Shown here one piece after another: positions 17,565 to 25,480 of a stretch of DNA of 36,195 nucleotides (position 1 is the first letter of the stretch; every line of letters begins with the position of its first letter). The stretch lies in assembly GCA_015063535.1 (NCBI GenBank), contig SVTY01000007.1, positions 1 through 36,195 of the forward strand, read 5' to 3'. The notes under the pieces were generated by a model, which worked only from the letters and a program-made list of their open reading frames with translations, did not search any database and had not been told where the DNA came from. This DNA comes from Oscillospiraceae bacterium (lineage in GTDB: Bacteria; Bacillota; Clostridia; Oscillospirales; CAG-272). Made by a program: the position numbers and the translations under genes.

Positions 17565-17576
17565 ATCGAAACCGAT
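17565..17576. promoter_or_regulatory. Possible LacI-type operator in the ABC-operon leader
   Basis: ATCGAAACCGAT is a palindrome of ATCG half-sites around AAAC, located about 32 nt downstream of the -10 element. Sugar operons are often controlled by LacI-family repressors that bind such sites, but no regulator gene is nearby and a single short palindrome can arise by chance. Confidence 0.3.
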
Positions 17577-17607
17577 CACGCCAAAAACACCGTAAAATCG
17601 TAACGAT

Positions 17608-17636
17608 ATCTTACCACATTTTCATCGAAAAGTCAA
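17608..17636 (-). promoter_or_regulatory. Sigma-A promoter of the ABC locus
   Basis: On the minus strand, TTGACT (17631-17636) and TAAGAT (17608-17613) are separated by 17 nt. Transcription would begin near 17600 and leave about 125 nt of leader before the binding-protein gene. It is the only good promoter seen for the seven-gene locus. Confidence 0.7.
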
Positions 17637-17639
17637 GCC

Positions 17640-18112
17640 AACATTTCAAATTTTATATAAGAGAAGCCCCTCTTGACCGCCGCATCTCCGTGTAATCGCT
17701 TTTTGCAAAATCGTCATTTTTATCGTCATATTTTCCGAAAGTCAAAATATGTAACTTTTATTCACCTTTCTTTGGGGAATTTTGCGGAGTTTTATTGCAA
17801 TTTTTATTAAAAATTCCCTGTTTTTTCTCTCAAGCAAATCAACAAAACAGGCGTGGTAACTTTTGTTCACCTTCCCTTCCTTGTGCACCCTCTTTTCATG
17901 CGGCAAAACGCCCGATTTTTTTGTTACTTCTGCACAAAAACCGTTCGCAATTTTCTACATCCGCACAAATCTGCAAAAACTCAGAATTTTTTCGCTTTTT
18001 TCAAAACAGCCACCAATGTTTCTCTTCTTTTTACCCTTTTTCTTCCATGTCTTACTTTTTTGTCCAAATCTTCAAGTTTCTTCTTTTCTTTAAAAAAACA
18101 TCTCCCTTGCGC
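17640..18112. other. AT-rich intergenic region with a spaced direct repeat
   Basis: About 470 bases with no credible gene on either strand; open frames here are low-complexity Phe/Ser-rich shadows. It contains two copies of a motif reading GTAACTTTTRTTCACCTT at 17751-17768 and 17856-17873, 105 bases apart. They sit about 115 and 220 bases upstream of the ABC-locus -35 element, a position suited to activator binding. Otherwise nothing distinct is seen. Confidence 0.5.
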
Positions 18113-18151
18113 AAAAAAAAGAGAAGCCGCCGAGAGCCAACAGCTCTCGGC
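18113..18151 (-). terminator. Terminator of the sufC/SufB-like operon
   Basis: On the minus strand, a 9-bp GC-rich stem (18143-18151 with 18129-18137, 5-nt loop) is followed by GGCTTCTC and eight T residues. It lies about 35 bases past the stop of the SufB-like gene. Confidence 0.85.
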
Positions 18152-18185
18152 AGCTCATTCCGCTTCAGCTCTCACAGCAAAAAAC

Positions 18186-19103
18186 TCACCGCAAGAACCC
18201 ATTCACGATTTCTTCCTCTGCTTCCTTTTCGGTCAGACCCAACGTCATCAGCTTAATCAACTGCTCTCCCGCAATCTTTCCGATCGCCGCCTCATGGATC
18301 AACGAAGCATCGGGGTGGACTGCCATGATCTCAGGCACCGCCGACACAGTTGCGCCATCCATAATGATCGCATCGCATTCCGTATGTCCCGAGCATTTGG
18401 CATTTCCCTTTACCCGGGAAATAAAATGCTGTCTCGAGGTATCTCTCGCTACCGAGCGGGAGATCACATGCGCACCGGAATTTTCTCCGTTCAGCTCCAC
18501 CTCAAATTCAGTCTCGGCAACCTGCTCTCCATGAGTCATCACCTTTTCATGCACGATCAGCGTTGCATTTTTCGACAGAATCGCCTTTGTCTTTCTCTTG
18601 GTAGAATCCACACCCTTGATCTGTGCTGTTTCCATTTCCAGCCGTGCATTTTCCGCCAATTCCGCATAAGTATAGGGATTCATCACGTTTCTTCCATTTC
18701 CATCGCCCTGTCCGTAATGCTTTTCCACATATTTCACCTTTGCATTTTTCGACAGATAAAACGAATGAACGCCGCTATGCTCAGAGGTCTCCGATCCGCC
18801 GTTATGGATCCCACAGCCGGCAACGATCGTCACCTCACAATCCTCCCCAATGTGAAAATCATTGTACACCAGCTCCCTCAGTCCCGTCTGAGAAAGAAGC
18901 ACAGGAATATGAAGGCTCTCATTCTTCGTCCCGGGCTGAATATAAATGTCGATCCCGGGCTTGTCCTCTTTTTTAACGATCTCAATATGCTCCGAGGAGT
19001 TCTTACCGTACAGACTTCCATTGATCCGCAGAGAATACGCTCCCTCAGGGACCTCATGCAGACCCGCAACCTCCTCCAATAGCTTCTGTTGTATTTTATC
19101 CAT
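18186..19103 (-). CDS. SufB/SufD-like Fe-S cluster scaffold subunit (minimal SUF/SMS type)
   Basis: A 305-aa SufB/SufD-family protein, much shorter than classical SufB (about 465 aa). It builds or holds nascent Fe-S clusters in the cytosol with the SufC ATPase. The C-terminal core is typical: GNAKCSGHTECDAIIMDGA, with Cys243 matching the conserved SufB cysteine by position, then HEAAIGKIAGEQL with a conserved Glu and Gln. No SufS, SufU or second SufD follows, as in the SUF-like minimal system (SMS) of anaerobes. The start at 19103 is preferred: AAGGAGG is 7 nt upstream of it but only 1 nt from the ATG at 19109. That site overlaps the end of sufC, indicating coupling. Confidence 0.88.
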   Translation of the reverse strand: MDKIQQKLLEEVAGLHEVPEGAYSLRINGSLYGKNSSEHIEIVKKEDKPGIDIYIQPGTKNESLHIPVLLSQTGLRELVYNDFHIGEDCEVTIVAGCGIHNGGSETSEHSGVHSFYLSKNAKVKYVEKHYGQGDGNGRNVMNPYTYAELAENARLEMETAQIKGVDSTKRKTKAILSKNATLIVHEKVMTHGEQVAETEFEVELNGENSGAHVISRSVARDTSRQHFISRVKGNAKCSGHTECDAIIMDGATVSAVPEIMAVHPDASLIHEAAIGKIAGEQLIKLMTLGLTEKEAEEEIVNGFLR

Positions 19104-19115
19104 GTCCATTCCTCC

Positions 19116-19823
19116 TTATCCGTTCACCGTAAAGCGGCAACCGGCGTGTACATCCATCAGCTTCGGGAACACCAGCTCCCGTGAGCCGTACTCTGCAACC
19201 TGACCGTCGGCAAGCACCACGATCTTGTCGGCAATATTCAAGATCCGCTCCTGATGAGAAATGATCACGATCGTTCCCTTGGTACGCTCATACATCTTCT
19301 CAAAGACCCGGATCAAATTATTAAAGCTCCACAGATCGATCCCCGCCTCAGGCTCATCGAATACCGAAAGCTTGGTGCCTCTGGCGTTTATCATGGCGAT
19401 CTCGATCCGCTTCAGCTCGCCGCCCGACAAGGACGCATTGACCTCTCGGTTGATATAATCCTTGGCGCAAAGCCCCACCTCAGACAGGTATTCACACGCC
19501 TCGGACATCCCCATTTTCTTGCCCGATGCCAAGGAGATCAGATCCTTGACCGTGATTCCCTTGAAGCGAACCGGCTGCTGAAAAGCGAAGCTGATCCCCT
19601 CTCTTGCCCGTTCGGTAATGGAATGCTCGGTAATGTCCACACCGTCCAGCAGGATCTTCCCCTCCGTCGGCTGTAAAATACCGGCGATCAGCTTGGCAAG
19701 CGTAGATTTTCCGCTGCCGTTGGGGCCGGTGATCGCCACAAACCGATCCTCGATCCGCAAATTCACATGCTTCACGATCTCTTTTCCCGAGACCGCATAC
19801 GATACATCTATCAATTCTAACAT
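19116..19823 (-). CDS. sufC: SufC-type Fe-S assembly ABC ATPase
   Basis: A 235-aa soluble ABC ATPase with Walker A GPNGSGKST, a Q-loop (FQQPVRF), signature LSGGELKR, Walker B LSVFDEPEAGID and switch His in SHQ. The SGGELKR signature and the EPEAGIDLWS ending are typical of SufC rather than of importer ATPases. It is the first gene of a two-gene operon with the SufB-like scaffold, whose ribosome site lies inside its 3' end. It is unlikely to power the neighbouring sugar permeases. Confidence 0.9.
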   Translation of the reverse strand: MLELIDVSYAVSGKEIVKHVNLRIEDRFVAITGPNGSGKSTLAKLIAGILQPTEGKILLDGVDITEHSITERAREGISFAFQQPVRFKGITVKDLISLASGKKMGMSEACEYLSEVGLCAKDYINREVNASLSGGELKRIEIAMINARGTKLSVFDEPEAGIDLWSFNNLIRVFEKMYERTKGTIVIISHQERILNIADKIVVLADGQVAEYGSRELVFPKLMDVHAGCRFTVNG

Positions 19824-19905
19824 TGTTTATCCTCTTTTGTCCGATTTACTCTGTTTTTCTATTCCTCGGTACGGTTTCGTCCCCGTCCTGTCAGAATATT
19901 ATATT

Positions 19906-19934
19906 ATTATACCCGATTCGTCGGTTTTTTTCAA
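19906..19934 (-). promoter_or_regulatory. sufC promoter with an internal palindrome
   Basis: On the minus strand, TTGAAA (19929-19934) and TATAAT (19906-19911) are 17 nt apart. The spacer contains CCGA-CGAA-TCGG (19913-19924), flanked by AAA and GGTATA. This position is ideal for a repressor, and the sequence loosely recalls sites of Rrf2/IscR-type Fe-S regulators. The regulator identity is inferred. Confidence 0.65.
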
Positions 19935-20207
19935 TAGTTTTCAAAAATGTTCAAAAAAAATTTAAAATTGCACCCCCTCACCGCTTCAAACTCTTCGTAG
20001 CATGTGCTTTTTTGTTTAACATTTAAAAGCAAGTCGTTTGTTTATAATGCTTTTATTATATATGTTTGTGTTGATTTTTACAATAATAAATATTTTTGCC
20101 GCAATCCCATCTGTATGTTGTATTTTTCGGCATTTCCCGTGTTTCAGACAAATCATATTTTATATGATTTTCAACTCAATATATTTTTATTTTTCATCAC
20201 TTTCTTA
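19935..20207. other. AT-rich intergenic region without recognised gene
   Basis: Very AT-rich sequence between the sufC promoter and the terminator of the lipoprotein gene. The small open frames lack ribosome sites and resemble no known protein. No structured element is seen. Confidence 0.4.
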
Positions 20208-20238
20208 ATAAAAAAGCAGGGCGGAATTTCTCCCGCCC
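20208..20238 (-). terminator. Terminator of the lipoprotein operon
   Basis: On the minus strand, the stem GGGCGG/CCGCCC (20233-20238 with 20219-20224, 8-nt loop) is followed by TGCTTTTTTA. It lies just past the stop of the lipoprotein gene. Confidence 0.8.
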
Positions 20239-20249
20239 TTTTGCCATGA

Positions 20250-21635
20250 TTATTTTTTCATAACCTTCACGTCGATCTCAATCCATCGCAGATACCACGT
20301 ATCCTCATCCTCTCCATGAGCGTCATACAGCAGATACATCATCTCCTTGCATTGATCGCCCCGAACATACATATCCAAGTCATCAATACCGTCCCGTTGC
20401 GTCCATTCCACCGAATCGACCCAACCGTAATCTCTCTTCGCCTTTTCCTCATCAACCCGATCGTCGCTGTTTGCAATGTTCGAGCTGTGTTCTTTGTTAT
20501 ACAAATGAATTTCATGGGTACCGTCCACCCATCCGATTCCTGCAAAGCCTTTTTCGCATTTGGAGCTGACCTTCATATCAAACCAAAAGGTATATTCCTC
20601 CGTCATATACTCTTTCAGGGAAGACATATTCAATGTATGCTTTTTTCCCACCTGCTCCAAGCCAAATACACCGTTATCTATGATCTTGAAATCGGGATTG
20701 TCTTGATAAAATGCAGATGCATACACATAATCCGCCGTCTTATTGGGCAGATCCTTTTGGAACAGATCGACCGTAATACCTGCCAGCATCTCCTCGGTCA
20801 GTGCCAGCTTTGCCTCATCGCTCGATACACTGAAATCATTGGTCGTGCTAAAGCGGAACATATCGACAAAGGACTCGGGCTTGGGAACCGTTACATAAGT
20901 ATATTGAACCGTCTTGTCGGCAATGTCGCAAACGAGTACCGCATAGACCTCAAAATCGGCATAGACTACGTACCGATAATAGCCAACCTCGGAATCCTTG
21001 TCGATCTTCACTTCGCGGGTACGACTGTTCTGCACCTTGTCGCTGACCTTTTTGGTAAAGGTTGTCTTGTCGCTCTCGGTATGCGTATGGCTCAAGGAGG
21101 TAGAAAGAGAGGTCGAGACCTTAACGCCAAAATCCCCGCTCAAAGCGCCATAGCTTGCCTTGATCCCGGCAGATGCGGACGTATTCACCTCCGCCTTCAC
21201 CGACGCATTGGTAGAATTGCTCACGCTGTTTTCCATCGCCTCGGTATAGGTGTCCTCGGTCACAGTGGATTCCGACCACGCATAGGTCGATACCGTTCTT
21301 CCGTCGTGATAATACGCATCCTCATAATAAACAGGCACGTTCTTGGTCTCGCCCAGCTTGAAATAGAAATAATTGTATTCTCCGTCGGTGACAGGAACCC
21401 CTGCCAAGGCAACGTTGCTCGCCGCCTCGATCTGATAGGGTCTCGTCACCATTTGTTCGGTAACGTTATAGATGTAATTTTCGGTGTTCTGCCGATTGCC
21501 CGACGGTGCCTGTGCCGCCGTATCGCTTTCAGTCTCACCGCCTACGCCAATCAGCGTGCCGTTACACGCCGCCAACGACAGCAGCATCGCCGCCATCATC
21601 ATAATAGATAGAATCCGAATTCCTGTTTTTTTCAT
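20250..21635 (-). CDS. Lipoprotein of unknown function with Ser/Thr-rich, pore-former-like segment
   Basis: A 461-aa exported lipoprotein; I do not recognise the family. The signal peptide ends in the lipobox LAAC with Cys24. A short polar linker and an N-terminal domain follow, then a 60-70 residue stretch of alternating Ser/Thr and small residues (NASVKAEVNTSASAGIKASY, then STSLSTSLSHTHTESDKTTF). This recalls the amphipathic beta hairpins of aerolysin-like pore formers. The C-terminal half has Trp-rich beta elements, including a repeated DGTHEIHLY / YLRWIEIDV style. The start at 21635 has AAGGAG 7 nt upstream; a TTG at 21659 is a poorer choice. It follows the membrane coiled-coil gene by 29 bases and is probably co-transcribed. 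A pore-forming role is only a structural guess. Confidence 0.6.
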   Translation of the reverse strand: MKKTGIRILSIMMMAAMLLSLAACNGTLIGVGGETESDTAAQAPSGNRQNTENYIYNVTEQMVTRPYQIEAASNVALAGVPVTDGEYNYFYFKLGETKNVPVYYEDAYYHDGRTVSTYAWSESTVTEDTYTEAMENSVSNSTNASVKAEVNTSASAGIKASYGALSGDFGVKVSTSLSTSLSHTHTESDKTTFTKKVSDKVQNSRTREVKIDKDSEVGYYRYVVYADFEVYAVLVCDIADKTVQYTYVTVPKPESFVDMFRFSTTNDFSVSSDEAKLALTEEMLAGITVDLFQKDLPNKTADYVYASAFYQDNPDFKIIDNGVFGLEQVGKKHTLNMSSLKEYMTEEYTFWFDMKVSSKCEKGFAGIGWVDGTHEIHLYNKEHSSNIANSDDRVDEEKAKRDYGWVDSVEWTQRDGIDDLDMYVRGDQCKEMMYLLYDAHGEDEDTWYLRWIEIDVKVMKK

Positions 21636-21664
21636 ACCTGATCTCCTTTTTATTTTCAAAATGA

Positions 21665-23038
21665 CTACATTTTGATTCGTTGCAAATAGTACATGTGGCT
21701 CAGTTGGTTGGCAATACGGCTCTGCTCTTCGATCATGCGACTTGCGTTGCGGTTATTGTCGTTTCGCAGCTCGTTGATCGACTTGTCTAACACAGCAGTC
21801 TGCTCATGGATCGAACGGTTGACGGTTGCGATCTCCTTCGTAATGGCGCTCTCCATGCTGTCCAGACGGCTCGACAGCCGATCAACTCCCTCCCGCACAG
21901 CACGGATCGTCTCTCTCTGCATGTCACTCAGTTGATTCTGAATGCGAAGCATTTGCTGATCCTGCACATACAGATTGAGCGCCTCTTGAATCGTCTTTGC
22001 CCGACGCATATCAAAGTAATACAGAATGTTGTCGATACAATCGAGATTCTTCTGAGAGGAATGCAGAATATCCAAGGAACGGATGGTCTTGTCACAGCTC
22101 TGCATGAGTCGCTCATACTTGGTCACAGCATCCTTACGTACACTGACCATTTTGTTGTAGTGATCGACCTCCTTATTGTAATATTCCCGATAGAATGCCA
22201 GATCCTCCTCAGTCGCCTTGCGGTCGCGCTCCTCAGCCTCCTTGTATTCCTTGGTCTGCTTCAGTTCAGTCAGATCAATTTGCGGCTTTTTATAGGTATG
22301 CACGCTCGACATCGTGCCCCGCACACATAAAAAGATCAACAAGCCCGCCACAAGCGGTGTGCCGATCACAGCAAGCACAAAGGGAAGCAAATATCCGAAC
22401 GCCATAAAGAATTTTGGAATAAACAAGAATGAGGCAAGAAAGGCAAACAGCTTCTCCCAAAAGCCCGATACAATAGAGTAATAATAGGAAAACGAAGCAA
22501 AAAAGGATACGACTCCGCAAAGACCGAACACCACCGTCCCCGCAAAGAATGCGGGGGATACCCCTGCGCCGAGGAATCCCAAGATCGTCGCTCCAATCGC
22601 AAGGGCAAAGGTCAGCGCAAACAAATGAATACCAACCGCCACCTCATAATCGATCATCGAATTCATATACGGCTCAGTAATCATTTTTCCGATAGAGCCG
22701 TTCCAGCTCCATACCGCCGAGTGATAAATGAGAAAACCGCCCAAGATCACGATCCCGATGGCAAGAAGCACAAAAAAGATATTTTTGACCGTGTTGATCC
22801 CCCTATCCCGACGGCGTGCGACCTTGTAGGCGGCATTCACCGTAGGTGCCTCAAATTCCTTTATCATCGCCTGCGTGTGGACCCGAACAGGTGCCCGATT
22901 GTTGGGGCTGGTCAGAGAAAATTTCATGTCATTCAATGTCTTGCGTGCTTGCGCCAGTCGCTCCTGTGCCTGCCGCTTGCCAACAATGGCACCTCTCAGC
23001 TTCAAAAGCTGTTGATACTCCACATTATCCTTTAACAT
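21665..23038 (-). CDS. Polytopic membrane protein with long C-terminal coiled coil, function unknown
   Basis: A 457-aa protein not assigned to a known family. Residues 1-45 are helical and charged. Residues 82-265 hold about four or five membrane spans, including glycine/phenylalanine-rich ones (LGFLGAGVSPAFFAGTVVFG). Residues 270-450 are a long soluble coiled-coil region with phased Leu/Ile and many Glu, Arg and Asn (SSRLDSMESAITKEIATVNR). The soluble part probably faces the cytoplasm. It has its own consensus promoter and an AAGGAG site 6 nt before the ATG. It is first in a two-gene operon with the lipoprotein, suggesting one membrane-spanning unit. Confidence 0.6.
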   Translation of the reverse strand: MLKDNVEYQQLLKLRGAIVGKRQAQERLAQARKTLNDMKFSLTSPNNRAPVRVHTQAMIKEFEAPTVNAAYKVARRRDRGINTVKNIFFVLLAIGIVILGGFLIYHSAVWSWNGSIGKMITEPYMNSMIDYEVAVGIHLFALTFALAIGATILGFLGAGVSPAFFAGTVVFGLCGVVSFFASFSYYYSIVSGFWEKLFAFLASFLFIPKFFMAFGYLLPFVLAVIGTPLVAGLLIFLCVRGTMSSVHTYKKPQIDLTELKQTKEYKEAEERDRKATEEDLAFYREYYNKEVDHYNKMVSVRKDAVTKYERLMQSCDKTIRSLDILHSSQKNLDCIDNILYYFDMRRAKTIQEALNLYVQDQQMLRIQNQLSDMQRETIRAVREGVDRLSSRLDSMESAITKEIATVNRSIHEQTAVLDKSINELRNDNNRNASRMIEEQSRIANQLSHMYYLQRIKM

Positions 23039-23087
23039 ACCGGCTCCTTATCTGTTTTATTTATCTACATTATATAATATCGCCGTA

Positions 23088-23116
23088 ATTATATCACATT
23101 TTCAGAAGAAAGTCAA
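23088..23116 (-). promoter_or_regulatory. Sigma-A promoter of the coiled-coil/lipoprotein operon
   Basis: On the minus strand, TTGACT (23111-23116) and TATAAT (23088-23093) are separated by 17 nt. The site lies about 50 nt upstream of the start at 23038. Confidence 0.85.
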
Positions 23117-23176
23117 TAGCAGACCAAAAATATCCCGAAAGCACCCCAAAAAGCTCTCGATTCTGTAACAAAGCCA

Positions 23177-23205
23177 TTGACATTCCGTGTTTTTTCTGTT
23201 ATAAT
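23177..23205 (+). promoter_or_regulatory. Sigma-A promoter of the AGCS symporter gene
   Basis: TTGACA (23177-23182) and TATAAT (23200-23205) are separated by 17 nt, a perfect consensus. It is divergent from the coiled-coil/lipoprotein promoter. A leader of about 100 nt follows, with a small GCCGC-AAAA-GCGGC hairpin at 23274-23287 just before the ribosome site. Confidence 0.88.
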
Positions 23206-23309
23206 AATGTAAACAATATTGAAATTTCGGCAAATCGGCATTACAAAAAACGACTTATTTTTTTACAAAAAAAGCCGCAAAAGCGGCATAAAAGAAAGGA
23301 ATCCCCGGC

Positions 23310-24785
23310 ATGGAGCTTTTAACAAATATTGCAGAATTTTTCCGATTTATTTTTTATGATATTTTCTTCTTCGCCCTTTGGGGCGATCTGATCAAGATCC
23401 CCCTCCCGGGCGGAAACACCTTGAATTTGTCCCTTTTGGTCATCCTGCTGATCCCTACAGGGATCTACTTTACCGTCCGCACCAAGGGCTTGCTGATTCG
23501 CAAATTTCCCGATATGCTACATATCGCAACCGAACGGAAGCAGGATAAAAAAGGTCACGCCATTTCGGGCTTTCAATCTCTGATCGTCTCCACCGCCACC
23601 CGTGTCGGTATGGGCAACCTCGTCGGTGTCGTCGCCGCCGTCTCGGCAGGCGGTGCCGGTGCTGTATTTTGGATGTGGATCACAGCACTCATCGGCTCCT
23701 CCACTGCATATATCGAGGCAACTCTGGCACAAAAGCATAAGCGAAAGGATCCGCTGTACGGCGGATATCACGGAGGTCCCGCCTACTATATCCATGATTT
23801 TGCCGAGCAAAAGCGAAAGAAAAAATTAAAGAAATCGGTCATTGCCGTTTTGTTTGCCATTTCGGGACTTATTTGTTGGGGCGGCATCAGTCAGGTCATC
23901 AGCAACTCTGTCACAAGCGCATTTTATACTGCATTTGATATCCCACCCATTTGGACAACTGTTATTTTGGTAGCAATCGCCGCAGTCATTGTCCTGCGAA
24001 AGAAAGCCACCGTAAAGGTCTTGGATATTGTCGTCCCCATCATGGCGGCAATCTTCTTTGTCATCACACTGGTCATTATTTGTCTGAACATCACCGAAAT
24101 TCCGGGCGTATTCGGACGGATCTTCAAGGAAGCGTTCGGCATCCGACAGGTAGTTGCCGGCGGCTTTGGTGCCGTACTGATGAACGGAGTCAAAAGAGGA
24201 CTGTTTTCCAATGAAGCAGGTAGCGGCTCCGCCCCCTGTGCGGCGGCGGCAGCCGAGACCGATCACATTGCAAAAATCGGACTGCTGCAAGCCTTCGGTG
24301 TATTTATTGACACCATCGTAATCTGCACCTGCACCGCCCTCATTCTCCTCCTTGTCCCCGAAACCGCAACCGTCGGTCTTGGCGGTATGGAGCTGTTGCT
24401 TGGGGCAATGTCTCATCATATGGGACAGGTCGGCGTGATCTTTATTACGATTACTCTGTTCCTGTTCTGCTTTTCCACCTTCCTCGGCGTGCTGTATTAT
24501 GCCCGCTCTAATGTTGCCTACCTGTTCGGCAGTAATTGGACAAGTCAGACTCTGTATAAGATCTTTGCTCTCATCATGCTGTTTATCGGCGGCTTGGCTA
24601 CCTACACCTTTGTTTGGGATCTGGGAGATCTGGGCATTGGCTTGATGACCGTTTTTAACCTGCTGATTATTATTCCTATGGGAAAAGAAGCCTTAGATGC
24701 GCTAAAGGATTATGATCGCATTCGAAAGGAAGAAAAGAAAGCAAAAAAAGAAGAAAAGTGTGAACGCAAGCAAAAGCTACAGTGA
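23310..24785 (+). CDS. AGCS-family sodium:alanine/amino-acid symporter
   Basis: A 491-aa polytopic symporter of the alanine or glycine:cation symporter family, importing a small amino acid with Na+. Family hallmarks are the glycine-rich GMGNLVGVVAAVSAGGAGAVFWMW region, YGGYHGGPAYYI, and RGLFSNEAGSGSAPCAAAAA in the second half. About 10-11 membrane spans are predicted, with a very basic cytoplasmic tail (KKAKKEEKCERKQK). Length fits the family. GAAAGGAA lies upstream of the ATG. Three small genes follow without an obvious terminator until 25811, so it probably leads an operon. Substrate (Ala, Gly, Ser or Gln) cannot be told. Confidence 0.93.
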   Translation: MELLTNIAEFFRFIFYDIFFFALWGDLIKIPLPGGNTLNLSLLVILLIPTGIYFTVRTKGLLIRKFPDMLHIATERKQDKKGHAISGFQSLIVSTATRVGMGNLVGVVAAVSAGGAGAVFWMWITALIGSSTAYIEATLAQKHKRKDPLYGGYHGGPAYYIHDFAEQKRKKKLKKSVIAVLFAISGLICWGGISQVISNSVTSAFYTAFDIPPIWTTVILVAIAAVIVLRKKATVKVLDIVVPIMAAIFFVITLVIICLNITEIPGVFGRIFKEAFGIRQVVAGGFGAVLMNGVKRGLFSNEAGSGSAPCAAAAAETDHIAKIGLLQAFGVFIDTIVICTCTALILLLVPETATVGLGGMELLLGAMSHHMGQVGVIFITITLFLFCFSTFLGVLYYARSNVAYLFGSNWTSQTLYKIFALIMLFIGGLATYTFVWDLGDLGIGLMTVFNLLIIIPMGKEALDALKDYDRIRKEEKKAKKEEKCERKQKLQ

Positions 24786-24812
24786 TACATACCGACATGC
24801 GGAGGTGATTGC

Positions 24813-25157
24813 TTGAACCCCTCAATCTATATTCCAATTCTTTTATTATTTGTGATTCTATATTTTCTATTGCGAACGCAAAAGAATGTAATCGCAAAGA
24901 AAGCCATGGAAAGACGAAGCACAAAGGAGAAAACTCACATGAACGAGCTTGCAAAAAAATTTATCGGCAAGGAGTGCGTGATCTACGCCTTCGACAGCAA
25001 CCATCAATTTGTAGGAACCCTCAAAGAGGTTACCGACGGAGCCATTTTGATTGAAAATAACGGTACGATCGAAGCGATCAATCTTGATTTTGTCATTCGC
25101 ATCAGAGAATATCCAAGGAAAAAGAACGGGAAGAAAAAATCGGTCATATTAGATTAA
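24813..25157 (+). CDS. Small Sm/SH3-like domain protein with N-terminal membrane helix; two possible starts
   Basis: A 114-aa protein if translated from the TTG at 24813, which has a very strong GGAGGTGAT site 2 nt upstream of it. Residues 5-20 are one hydrophobic helix, followed by a basic linker. A second in-frame start, ATG at 24939, also has a good site (AAAGGAG, 8 nt upstream) and would give a 72-aa soluble protein. Both contain the beta-barrel-like domain (FIGKECVIYAFDSNHQFVG, then AINLDFVIRIREY), which resembles small Sm/SH3-like proteins seen in Clostridia, some possibly labelled DUF6897. The function is unknown. It lies 27 bases after the AGCS symporter gene. Confidence 0.7.
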   Translation: MNPSIYIPILLLFVILYFLLRTQKNVIAKKAMERRSTKEKTHMNELAKKFIGKECVIYAFDSNHQFVGTLKEVTDGAILIENNGTIEAINLDFVIRIREYPRKKNGKKKSVILD

Positions 25158-25186
25158 CTTACTTAGATACATAAGAGGTAAATGCA

Positions 25187-25456
25187 ATGAAAGAAAAAAC
25201 GAAAATAACCTTTTGGCAACTTCTGCTGATATGGTTCTGTATCGCCTTACCTTTGGCTGTACTCAATGGTTTTTTTCTTAAAATCCCTTTTGCACACAAT
25301 ATCATCCTATCAACCTTGGGAATTATTTTGCTAATATATCCGATTTATCCCATCGAATTAACCTCAAAGTTCACGGAAAAACAATGCCGCATCTTCATTC
25401 GTACCCTTGCCGGAATTGAAATTCTTTTGTCACTGGCAACAATAATTGTTTTTTGA
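25187..25456 (+). CDS. Small three-helix membrane protein, function unknown
   Basis: An 89-aa protein, almost entirely hydrophobic, with three predicted membrane helices (about residues 9-28, 34-53 and 69-88) and a short basic N-terminus. The family is not recognised. The upstream site is AAGAGGTAAA. It lies 29 bases after the Sm-like gene and 24 bases before the next small membrane protein, in the same direction. Confidence 0.6.
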   Translation: MKEKTKITFWQLLLIWFCIALPLAVLNGFFLKIPFAHNIILSTLGIILLIYPIYPIELTSKFTEKQCRIFIRTLAGIEILLSLATIIVF

Positions 25457-25480
25457 GCAACAATCAATAAGGAGCCTTTT

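Noticed and set aside
17853-19082. Plus-strand open frame (409 codons) across the intergenic region and the SufB-like gene
   Set aside because: It is antisense to the well-supported SufB-like gene and crosses its terminator. Its start lies in low-complexity AT-rich DNA without a ribosome site.
19116-19823. SufC as the missing ATPase of the sugar ABC locus
   Set aside because: Its signature and Walker B context are SufC-type, it is coupled to the SufB-like gene, and it lacks the C-terminal regulatory domain of sugar-importer ATPases.
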